The notes under the pieces: generated by a model
Seen by the model: only the letters and a program-made list of their open reading frames with translations
What the model was told of the DNA's origin: nothing
Databases searched by the model: none
Shown: positions 8,252-15,566 of the stretch, piece by piece
How positions within the stretch are numbered: position 1 is the stretch's first letter
How the letters are laid out: every line of letters begins with the position of its first letter
Source: JAPLUA01 sp964625855
GTDB lineage: Bacteria > Verrucomicrobiota > Verrucomicrobiia > Limisphaerales > UBA8199
Reading direction: 5' to 3'
NCBI GenBank assembly: GCA_964625855.1
Contig: CAZVFC010000012.1
Coordinates: 62,001 to 126,000 of the forward strand
Length of the DNA: 64,000 nt
Made by a program: the position numbers and the translations under genes

Positions 8252-9277
8252 TCAACCCGGGGACCTTAAGGCGCGGCAGCGGCTGCAAGCCCCGAGCAGG
8301 CACACCGCCGCGCATGTCAGTTTCAGCGCTTGGACGAGCGAAAGCCCGCGCCAGGAGAGGTCGGTGACCTGGTCAATTACGTGCAGCGACGACAGGTTCA
8401 CCAGCGAAATGGCCAGATACGAGGCGAGGCCGGCCAACAGCAGCCGACGCGAGCGGCGCGCACGCCAGACGACGATCAACAACAGGATCGTGGCGGCGAC
8501 GATGCCGCTGACGACGACTCTCTGGACTGCGACGCGGAGGTAGTAAACATCCCCCGCTCGCGCCATCGCCCGCAGACGAGCCCCCAGCCAGGCCTCCAGC
8601 CCGCACAACTCGCACAGGCAGGCCAGCACGGCCAGCACGGCCATGATCCGCCACCCGCGCAGATCCACGGCCGGTGTCGAGCCTTCCGCCGCCCGGCTGG
8701 CGGTCCAGGCCGCTACGGCGGCGGCCAGGAATAGCAGAGCCGTCAGCCAGCGGGGAAGCGCCGCCGGGCGGGGATGCTTGCTCGTAACGTTTTCGATGGG
8801 CTGGAGGCGCAACGACTTCATCTGTAATTCCGCCGCTGGAAGCGCGTTACTGCTCACCGGGATGGCCTCGGTGGCAGCCGCCAGCGTGTGATCACGCCAG
8901 TTCCCCGTGCGGCTCACGAAGATGATCCCCGTGACGAACCGCAAGCCGGCCACCGGCCGGACCTTGATCTCGAATTCAAAGGTGCCACCTTCACGACCCA
9001 CTGCTTTAGACCCGCCGCCCGCCAGGTATCCTCTTGATTCGTCACGCGAGGGTTTCCAGTGGAGGTCGGCGCAAACCCGGGCCGGTTCCGGCAGCGGCGC
9101 CACGTGCACCCGCAGCCGCAGCGATTGATCCGCAACGGCACGGTGCGGCGCTTCCACGCGCAGCCACTTGGCGCGCGATTCCGCGCGCTGAAGGCCCCAC
9201 CAAACGAGGGCGGCTCCCACGACCAGCAAAAGTAGCCCGGCACGACCAGGCAGCCCGGCAATCGAGTCACGCGGCAT
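8252..9277 (-). CDS. Hypothetical multi-pass membrane protein
   Basis: This 341-residue protein has an N-terminal membrane segment (AGLLLLVVGAALVWWGLQ), an extracytoplasmic region of about 130 residues, and then four or five membrane helices (WLTALLFLAAAVAAW, IMAVLAVLACLCELCG, GIVAATILLLIVVW, LLLAGLASYLAISLV, LTCAAVCLLGAC). I recognise no family. It lies 140 bp downstream of the MacB-like permease on the same strand, so it could be the last gene of the efflux operon, but the gap leaves room for independent expression. A sensor or assembly role is possible but unsupported. Confidence 0.6.
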   Translation of the reverse strand: MPRDSIAGLPGRAGLLLLVVGAALVWWGLQRAESRAKWLRVEAPHRAVADQSLRLRVHVAPLPEPARVCADLHWKPSRDESRGYLAGGGSKAVGREGGTFEFEIKVRPVAGLRFVTGIIFVSRTGNWRDHTLAAATEAIPVSSNALPAAELQMKSLRLQPIENVTSKHPRPAALPRWLTALLFLAAAVAAWTASRAAEGSTPAVDLRGWRIMAVLAVLACLCELCGLEAWLGARLRAMARAGDVYYLRVAVQRVVVSGIVAATILLLIVVWRARRSRRLLLAGLASYLAISLVNLSSLHVIDQVTDLSWRGLSLVQALKLTCAAVCLLGACSRCRALRSPG

Positions 9278-9417
9278 AGGTCATCTTGGAGGTCCTCAGG
9301 TCCATTGCCGTGCAGGGTAGGGCCGCCAATGTCACGCTCAAGCACCGAGTGTGGGTGCCCCTGAGTTCAGGTGACTGCCCTCCCCGGCCAGCGCGGGACA
9401 AGGCATCCTGCCCCAGG

Positions 9418-10710
9418 TCATTCGTGGCGCAAGGCCTCGATGGGGTCGAGATTCGCCGCGGCTTTGGCTGGGTAGAGTCCAAAGATAATCCCCACCGCGC
9501 CCGAGATGCTAAAAGCCAACAGGACCGACCAGAGGGTCACGATGGTCTTCATCGTGGTGAGGTGTGAAACCACGATCGGCGCGATGATGCCGACCAACAC
9601 ACCGATGATCCCGCCGCCAACGGCGAGCACGACGGTTTCGACCAGGAACTGCATGGTGATGTCGGCCTTCTTGGCGCCCAACGCGCGGCGGATGCCGATT
9701 TCCCGGGTCCGCTCCGTCACCGTCGCCAGCATGATGTTCATGATGCCGATCCCGCCCACCAGCAGCGAGATGGCGGCGATGGAGCCCAGCACAATGTTGA
9801 AAATGCGCTTGGTCTGCTCGGCCTGCCGGAGCAATTGCAGCGGGACGATGATCTCATAATCGTTCTGATCATGGAAACGGTTCAACATGGTTTTGATCTG
9901 CGGGTCGGCAGTCTCCACCGCGGCGATGTCGCGCATCTGGACGGTGACCTGGTGGAGCTGCACCTCTTCAGCCTCAAAGCTGCCGGCCGTGCGCCGGATG
10001 AGGACTTCACCGAAGCGCGTGCGCGAGGCGCTCAAGGGGATATACACGTTATTATCGAGGGGCTGGCCTTCCATCTTGCCCGCCTGGCTGCGCTGCTCGG
10101 GCTGGCTGCGCTCCTGCACGATGCCGATGACCTGGTAGTAGAAAGTGTCAATCTTGACCGCATGCTTGAGCGGGTCCTGGTACGGAAAGAGGCGGCGGGC
10201 CAATCCGGTGGTGATCACACACACGTTCTCCATGTGCTCCTCGTCGTAGTGCGCCAGGAACCGCCCGCGCACCAACGACGCGCCGGCGACCTCGGTGTAA
10301 AACGGCAGCGTGCCGATGACCTGGCAGGGAATCTCATTGCGTTGAAAGCGGACATTCTCCCGGATGATCCGCATGGGCAGCACCCGCAAAACGCCCGGAA
10401 TGGTGCCGAGCAGTCGCGCGGCGTCTTCGTAGGTGAGACCGTATTTCAACTGGAAGCCGCGTCGGCTGCTCGTGCCCTGCTGGCGGGCCTGTTCGGGCGG
10501 CTTGAGGCTCCGGATCAGAATATTATTGCTGCCCAGCCGTTTGATGGCCTCCTGCGCCTCATAGGAGGCCCCTTCGCCGATGGCCAGCATGGCGATGACC
10601 GAGCACACGCCGAAGATGATGCCGAGCATCGTCAGCGCCGAGCGCAGCTTGTGCAGCTTGAGCGTCTTGAAGCCCAGCTTGACGGTGATGATGAATTGAT
10701 AGGGGATCAT
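9418..10710 (-). CDS. MacB-type ABC transporter permease
   Basis: This 430-residue inner-membrane permease begins MIPYQFIITVKLGFKTLKLHKLR and has the classic MacB/FtsX layout: a first membrane helix (ALTMLGIIFGVCSVIAML), a large periplasmic MacB_PCD domain of about 200 residues, and three C-terminal helices. These include LLVGGIGIMNIMLATVTERTREIGIRRALGAKK, given here as a 33-residue region at roughly 320-350. It starts 4 bp after the ATPase gene, so the two are surely co-transcribed. Together with the upstream adaptor and TolC genes it forms a tripartite efflux or secretion pump for lipids, peptides or macrolide-like molecules; the cargo cannot be read from the sequence. Confidence 0.9.
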   Translation of the reverse strand: MIPYQFIITVKLGFKTLKLHKLRSALTMLGIIFGVCSVIAMLAIGEGASYEAQEAIKRLGSNNILIRSLKPPEQARQQGTSSRRGFQLKYGLTYEDAARLLGTIPGVLRVLPMRIIRENVRFQRNEIPCQVIGTLPFYTEVAGASLVRGRFLAHYDEEHMENVCVITTGLARRLFPYQDPLKHAVKIDTFYYQVIGIVQERSQPEQRSQAGKMEGQPLDNNVYIPLSASRTRFGEVLIRRTAGSFEAEEVQLHQVTVQMRDIAAVETADPQIKTMLNRFHDQNDYEIIVPLQLLRQAEQTKRIFNIVLGSIAAISLLVGGIGIMNIMLATVTERTREIGIRRALGAKKADITMQFLVETVVLAVGGGIIGVLVGIIAPIVVSHLTTMKTIVTLWSVLLAFSISGAVGIIFGLYPAKAAANLDPIEALRHE

Positions 10711-10714
10711 GGCC

Positions 10715-11491
10715 TCAACTTGCGGAAACCGGGGCCAATGGCCTCTCCCGCACCTCGTCCCGGTCAATCCGCCCATCCTTCATGCGGACGACCCGGTGAG
10801 CCCGCTCCGCCACTTTGTCGTCGTGCGTGACCAGGATGATCGTCTTGCCGGCCTGGTTCAGCCGGGTGATGAGGTCCAGCACTTCGGCCCCGGTCTTCGA
10901 GTCCAGGTTGCCGGTGGGTTCGTCGGCCAGAATCATCAACGGATCATTCACCAGGGACCGGGCGATGGCGACGCGCTGCTGCTGGCCGCCCGATAACTGG
11001 CTGGGCCGGTGCGTGAGCCGGTCGCCGAGGCCAACCATCTTCGCGAGTTCGACGCACCGGTCGTGCGAGGCCTTCAGGTCTTGTCCCCGGTAAAAGAGAG
11101 GCACCTGAATGTTCTCCAGCACGGTCAACTGCGCGATCAGGTTGTAGGATTGGAAAATAAAACCGATGCGGCGGCCTCTGACCTCGGACAGCGCATCGTC
11201 GCTCATGCGCGAGACATCCTCGCCGCCCAGAAAATAGCGGCCGGCCGTGGGCCGGTCCAGACAGCCGAGAATGTTGAGCATGGTGGATTTGCCGGAGCCG
11301 GAGGGCCCCATGATGGCAATGAAGGAACCCGCGTTGATGACCAGGTCCACCCGATCCAGGGCCCGCACGATGTTCTCCTCTCCCAGCACATAGGTCTTCT
11401 CCAACGACTCGATGCGGATAATGGACTGACCGGCAGGCCCGGCGACCGCCGAGGCGCCCCGGCCGGATTGTGGACGGCCCGCGGCGATCAT
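10715..11491 (-). CDS. ABC transporter ATP-binding protein (MacB/LolD type)
   Basis: This 258-residue ATPase shows Walker A (GPSGSGKSTMLNILG), the ABC signature (LSGGQQQRVAIARSL) and Walker B with the D-loop (MILADEPTGNLDSKTG). The order and the sequence around the signature place it in the MacB/LolD/FtsE group. About 20 extra N-terminal residues precede the domain, which begins near IIRIESLEKTY; a start closer to the domain is possible. It is flanked by the adaptor gene (37 bp upstream) and the permease gene (4 bp downstream) in one minus-strand operon. Confidence 0.9.
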   Translation of the reverse strand: MIAAGRPQSGRGASAVAGPAGQSIIRIESLEKTYVLGEENIVRALDRVDLVINAGSFIAIMGPSGSGKSTMLNILGCLDRPTAGRYFLGGEDVSRMSDDALSEVRGRRIGFIFQSYNLIAQLTVLENIQVPLFYRGQDLKASHDRCVELAKMVGLGDRLTHRPSQLSGGQQQRVAIARSLVNDPLMILADEPTGNLDSKTGAEVLDLITRLNQAGKTIILVTHDDKVAERAHRVVRMKDGRIDRDEVRERPLAPVSAS

Positions 11492-11527
11492 AGGGAAGGG
11501 GGCGGGTAAGGACTCATCGGCGGCGGG

Positions 11528-13507
11528 TCAGGACTGCGGGGCGCCTCCGCGTGGCGTCTCACCGCCGCCGGCGTCCGTGGCGCCCCGGCGCCCCGGCCCT
11601 TTGCCCTGACCGCTGCGGCCGCGACCGAAGCTTTCGCGCATGGCCACCATTTCATCCTCGTCCAACTTGCCGTCACCGTTCTTGTCGAAGCGCTGCATCA
11701 ACTCTTCCTGGCTCAAGCGGGGCCGTGAATTGGTTCGGTCGCCCCCGGGTCCGCCGCCGACACGCGCCATCATCGCCGCGCCCATCGCCGCGCGCTCCGT
11801 GTCGTCCAGTTTGCCATCCCCGTCCTTGTCGAACTGCTTGAGCATCTCTTGCGGATTGAAGCCGCCGCGCTTGCGGGAGCTGTCGCCCTTGCCCCCATCG
11901 CCCGCCGCCGCGATGGGCCCGCCGGGAGAAACCTGCGGAGCGTCCGGTGCCGGCGCGGCCCGCGGCGGAACGTTGGTGGCCGCAGAAGCTTTCTCGCCTT
12001 CCGCCAGAACGCCGCCTTCCAGGTCTTTCTCCCGGCTCTCGAAGGGAGGCGAGAGCAGGACGCGGTCGCCGGGGTTCAAACCCTTGGTGATCTCGATGAA
12101 CTTGGTGTTGAACATGCCGACCTCGACCGGGCGCGGCTCGGATTGGCCGCCTTTGACAACGTAGGCCGCCGGCTTGCCTTTGTACGTGGCGATGGCCTGG
12201 ATGGGCACCGAGAGGGCGTCGGCAATGTTCGTGACAATGATCTCGGCCTTGGCGGAGACCCCAGGCTTCACGTTCGGCACGGTATCGGTCAGGTGGATCT
12301 CGGTGTTATAGACTTTCAGGTTCGGGTTGCCCCAGCGTGATTGCGTGTCCGGCAACGGCGCGACCTTTTCCACCACGCCGCGGAAGCGCTCGTCCGGCAT
12401 CGAGTCGAGCATAATGAACGCCGGCAGACCCGGGCGGATCATGCCGACGTGGGACTCGTGGACTTTGACGACGACCTTCATGCGGGAGAGGTCCGGCAGC
12501 TTGATCAGTTCCTGCCGGTTGCGGACGACGGCGCCGCCTTCGATCAGAGACTCGCTGCTGAAATGGCTGTCACTGACCTGGTAAACCACCAGGCCGTCCT
12601 GCGGTGCCTTGATGATGGTGGCGGCCAGGTTCTTCTTGTCGCGCTCGAGCTTCTGCTCGCTGAGCGCCAGCGTGTTGGATTGGGTGATGAGGTCGGCGGC
12701 GTATTGGGCCATCTTGCGCGTGTTCTGGTTCACGACCCGCTCCAGTTCCTGCTCGGCCTGCAGCACCGCCGCCCGGTAGGTTTCGTACTGTTTGATATCA
12801 TCAAACTGCCGGAGCATCCACATGCTGTTGCTGGCGACGATCACCGCGTTGGCGGAGTTGAGCACCGCCAACCGGTCGCTATCCACTTTCTGCTTGGTCT
12901 CGTATCCTTTGGCCGCCAGGTTGGTCGAATTCCGGTACGTGTCCGTATTGACCATCAACTGGGCTTCGGCCTGCACGAGCTTGTTGCTGGCCTCGACCAG
13001 GTTCACCAACTGCTGGCCCTGTTCATACTTTTGGAGATCAATCTTGGCCAGTTTCAGCTTGAGTTCCGCCGCCAGGTACTCGCTGTTGGTTGCGCTCTTC
13101 TGAATCTCCAACTGGGCCAGCGCCTGCTCGACGGAGAACTTGGCCTTCTCGTAGTTGATTTCCTGCAGATTGACCTGGTCCTGGGCCGAGGCGGAGTCCA
13201 ATTCGATCAGGAGGTCGCCTTTCTTGACATAGCTGCCCTCCGGCACGATGGAGATGATGCGCGCAGTGCCTTCCACTTCACTGCGGATGACGATTTCACT
13301 GACGGCGGAGAGCGTGCCGCCCTCGACGACGGAGACGGTGAAATCCCCGCGCTTGACTTCATGATAGGCCGTGGCTTCGCCCGTGGGCCGGGAAGGCCGC
13401 AGCAACAGAAAGGCCAGCACCAGCAGCGCCAGGCCGGCAGCCCCGGACAGCACCGGATGGCGCCGCAGCGGGGCGGGAAGTTTCTCGACAAGAGTGTTTG
13501 CGTTCAT
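11528..13507 (-). CDS. MacA/HlyD-like periplasmic adaptor with two C-terminal EF-hands
   Basis: The 659-residue adaptor has one N-terminal membrane anchor (AGLALLVLAFLLLR). It then has a barrel-sandwich half (VKRGDFTVSVVEGGTLSAV), a long coiled-coil hairpin rich in Lys, Glu and Gln (about residues 110-300), the second half of the lipoyl domain and beta-barrel domains (LIEGGAVVRNRQELIKLPD). It links the inner-membrane ABC pump to TolC. Unusually, the family-typical part ends near residue 500. A low-complexity linker then leads to two canonical EF-hand loops, D560-E571 (DKDGDGKLDDTE) and D608-E619 (DKNGDGKLDEDE), and a Gly/Arg-rich tail. Calcium binding is therefore likely. The ATG overlaps the TolC-gene stop by 4 bp. 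Confidence 0.9.
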   Translation of the reverse strand: MNANTLVEKLPAPLRRHPVLSGAAGLALLVLAFLLLRPSRPTGEATAYHEVKRGDFTVSVVEGGTLSAVSEIVIRSEVEGTARIISIVPEGSYVKKGDLLIELDSASAQDQVNLQEINYEKAKFSVEQALAQLEIQKSATNSEYLAAELKLKLAKIDLQKYEQGQQLVNLVEASNKLVQAEAQLMVNTDTYRNSTNLAAKGYETKQKVDSDRLAVLNSANAVIVASNSMWMLRQFDDIKQYETYRAAVLQAEQELERVVNQNTRKMAQYAADLITQSNTLALSEQKLERDKKNLAATIIKAPQDGLVVYQVSDSHFSSESLIEGGAVVRNRQELIKLPDLSRMKVVVKVHESHVGMIRPGLPAFIMLDSMPDERFRGVVEKVAPLPDTQSRWGNPNLKVYNTEIHLTDTVPNVKPGVSAKAEIIVTNIADALSVPIQAIATYKGKPAAYVVKGGQSEPRPVEVGMFNTKFIEITKGLNPGDRVLLSPPFESREKDLEGGVLAEGEKASAATNVPPRAAPAPDAPQVSPGGPIAAAGDGGKGDSSRKRGGFNPQEMLKQFDKDGDGKLDDTERAAMGAAMMARVGGGPGGDRTNSRPRLSQEELMQRFDKNGDGKLDEDEMVAMRESFGRGRSGQGKGPGRRGATDAGGGETPRGGAPQS

Positions 13508-15342
13508 GAGCTTGGTTCCAGGAAATCCTCGGGCGGCAACACCCGGTCATCCGGCATTTGTAACGGCGAGGGACCGCGTTGGGCCGGCGTCAACTGCTCC
13601 TGCAAAGGATCGAGCAGCCAAAACTTGTCCGGGCGGGTGTCAATGAGCCCGACGTTTAGCAGCAAACTCAAGCGCGCCGTAAGATACTGGGCGTAAATCG
13701 TGGCGAGATTATTCTCAGCCTGGATCAGCCCGTCCTGCGCCTCGCGCACATCGCGGACGGTCGCCCGCCCCGCCTCCATCAACATGGTGTTGTTCTCGAC
13801 CCGGCGCTGCGCCACTTTCAACGATTCCGTGGCGCTTAAATGGTTGAGCCGGGCTTGTTCCACCGTCCGCAGCCCGCGATCTATGCGGTCCCGGAAGTTG
13901 TCCAGCGTCAGGCTCAGCGAGCGGAGCTGCGATTCGAAGGAAACCAGCGTGGCGCGGTAGGCGTTGCGCTCGGGCAGGCGATCCACCGGCAAATTGAGAC
14001 GCACCCCCGCGGTATATACCACCGTGTCCGGGTCGAAGTTCGTGTAATCGTCCGGCGCCTCGGAAATGGCGGTCGCATTGGCAACGATATTCAAGTCGGC
14101 CCGCAATTGGTCGGCAGCCACGCGGACCTTGCGCTTGCTGTCCTCGAATTCGTCAATGGCGTTGAGGACATCCATTTGCTTTCGGACGCAAATCTCGAAC
14201 GCGGCCCGCTGGTCAATGTCCACCGGCGTCAGGCCCGCCGCGATCAACTCCTTCAGGTCTTTGTCGTCCAGATACAGTTCCGACGCCAGCGGGATGCCCA
14301 GCCGGAGTTTGAACACGTCCAAAGCGCTCAGATACGACGCCAGCGAGTCAATGTAATCGGTTTTCGCCGTCAACTCGGCCGTGCGCGCGTCATCGGCGCT
14401 GGTCTGACGCTCGCGATCTATCGCGCGGGCCTGCAGGTATTGGGTAGTCTCGACGCGGTTGGTGTAATTGCGGTAGTTGTTCCGGACAATGTCCTTTTGC
14501 GTCAGCAGCGCGAAATAGGCGCTGACGGTAGTCACCGCGAATTCCTGCTGATAAAGGCTGTAGGAACGAACGGCGTAAGCCACGTTGCGTTCGGCCTGCG
14601 TGAGGCTCTCGACGGCCGGATTGTTGATGCCAAAGCCGCGCAGCAGCGGCTGCGTCAGGTCCACCGACAGCGTGTTAATGGCCGAGTTCCTGGCCACAGT
14701 GTCGGGCTTCCCCCCAAAATACCGCACCAGGTCGTTGGCCAGCGCCAGCGTCAGCGAGCCGCCGGTCTTGAGCAACTGGCTGACTCCGACCCGGTTGGCG
14801 ACGGTGCCTATTTCCGGACCCTCCGCACTGCCGGTAATCCGGGGCGTGGACTCGGCGAAGAACTGCGGGCTGAACTGGTAACGATTGCCCGTCAGCGTCA
14901 AGGCCGTGAGGTACAGTTGCTCCTTTTGAGTCTGGTATTCCCGGCTGTTTTCAACTGCCAGGTCCAGCGCCTTGTCGAGGTTGATGACAAAGCAATTGCT
15001 CACCGAACGGTCCTCCAGGATCTCCGCCGGCGGTATGGTCTTGGGCTCCCGGTCGGAATAGCGGGTGTTGATCGTGAATTGGTTGGTGTGCCCAAACACC
15101 CGCCTCTCCATGTGCTGGACGATGCCGTAGGTTTCCTTGTCCGCGGACTTGCGATACTGCTTGGCCGTGCAGCCGGCCAGCAGCAGGCAGGCCAGGACAA
15201 TGACCGCTCCCCCTGCCGAACCCCAAGCGCCGAGCCGGGCCAGTACTCTCCTCCTCAAGCGCGCGGAAAGGCGCTGTGGCGCCTCGCGTCGTTGGCGTTG
15301 CTCTGGTGCCTGCATGGCCCGTGATTCTGCATGGTAGCCCAT
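13504..15342 (-). CDS. TolC-family outer-membrane efflux lipoprotein
   Basis: The 612-residue protein carries a lipobox (LACLLLAGC, Cys58) after an unusually long basic N-terminus; the in-frame ATG at residue 10 would shorten it. The mature part has two TolC-like repeats of long helices and beta strands (INTLSVDLTQPLLRGFG; AGVRLNLPVDRLPERNAYR). It ends with AGRATVRDVREAQDGLIQAENNL followed by a short C-terminal helix. It should form the outer-membrane channel for the MacA/MacB proteins encoded downstream. It is the first gene of the operon, so the promoter should lie in the 224-bp gap at 15343-15566. Confidence 0.9.
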   Translation of the reverse strand: MGYHAESRAMQAPEQRQRREAPQRLSARLRRRVLARLGAWGSAGGAVIVLACLLLAGCTAKQYRKSADKETYGIVQHMERRVFGHTNQFTINTRYSDREPKTIPPAEILEDRSVSNCFVINLDKALDLAVENSREYQTQKEQLYLTALTLTGNRYQFSPQFFAESTPRITGSAEGPEIGTVANRVGVSQLLKTGGSLTLALANDLVRYFGGKPDTVARNSAINTLSVDLTQPLLRGFGINNPAVESLTQAERNVAYAVRSYSLYQQEFAVTTVSAYFALLTQKDIVRNNYRNYTNRVETTQYLQARAIDRERQTSADDARTAELTAKTDYIDSLASYLSALDVFKLRLGIPLASELYLDDKDLKELIAAGLTPVDIDQRAAFEICVRKQMDVLNAIDEFEDSKRKVRVAADQLRADLNIVANATAISEAPDDYTNFDPDTVVYTAGVRLNLPVDRLPERNAYRATLVSFESQLRSLSLTLDNFRDRIDRGLRTVEQARLNHLSATESLKVAQRRVENNTMLMEAGRATVRDVREAQDGLIQAENNLATIYAQYLTARLSLLLNVGLIDTRPDKFWLLDPLQEQLTPAQRGPSPLQMPDDRVLPPEDFLEPSS

Positions 15343-15566
15343 GTTGAAGTTCTACTGAAGGGAGTGTAGCCAGGACCAGCGGCTCTAAACAAGGAACTTC
15401 TGCCGGGCCGCCGCATCCCCATCTTCCGGGCCGAAAAGAGACCGGGAACCAAGAGGGGCCAAATATCGCTGATTCCCACCGTAACTCCACCGTAGCCCCT
15501 CCGAACGCCCTTCGAAGCCCCACCGTAACAACACGCCCACACCACGCCTGCAACAGGCCGGACACT

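Noticed and set aside
13840..15324. Long open frame on the plus strand opposite the TolC gene (494 codons)
   Set aside because: It is a shadow of codon bias: the minus strand encodes a complete TolC-family protein with lipobox, and the plus-strand translation has no domain.
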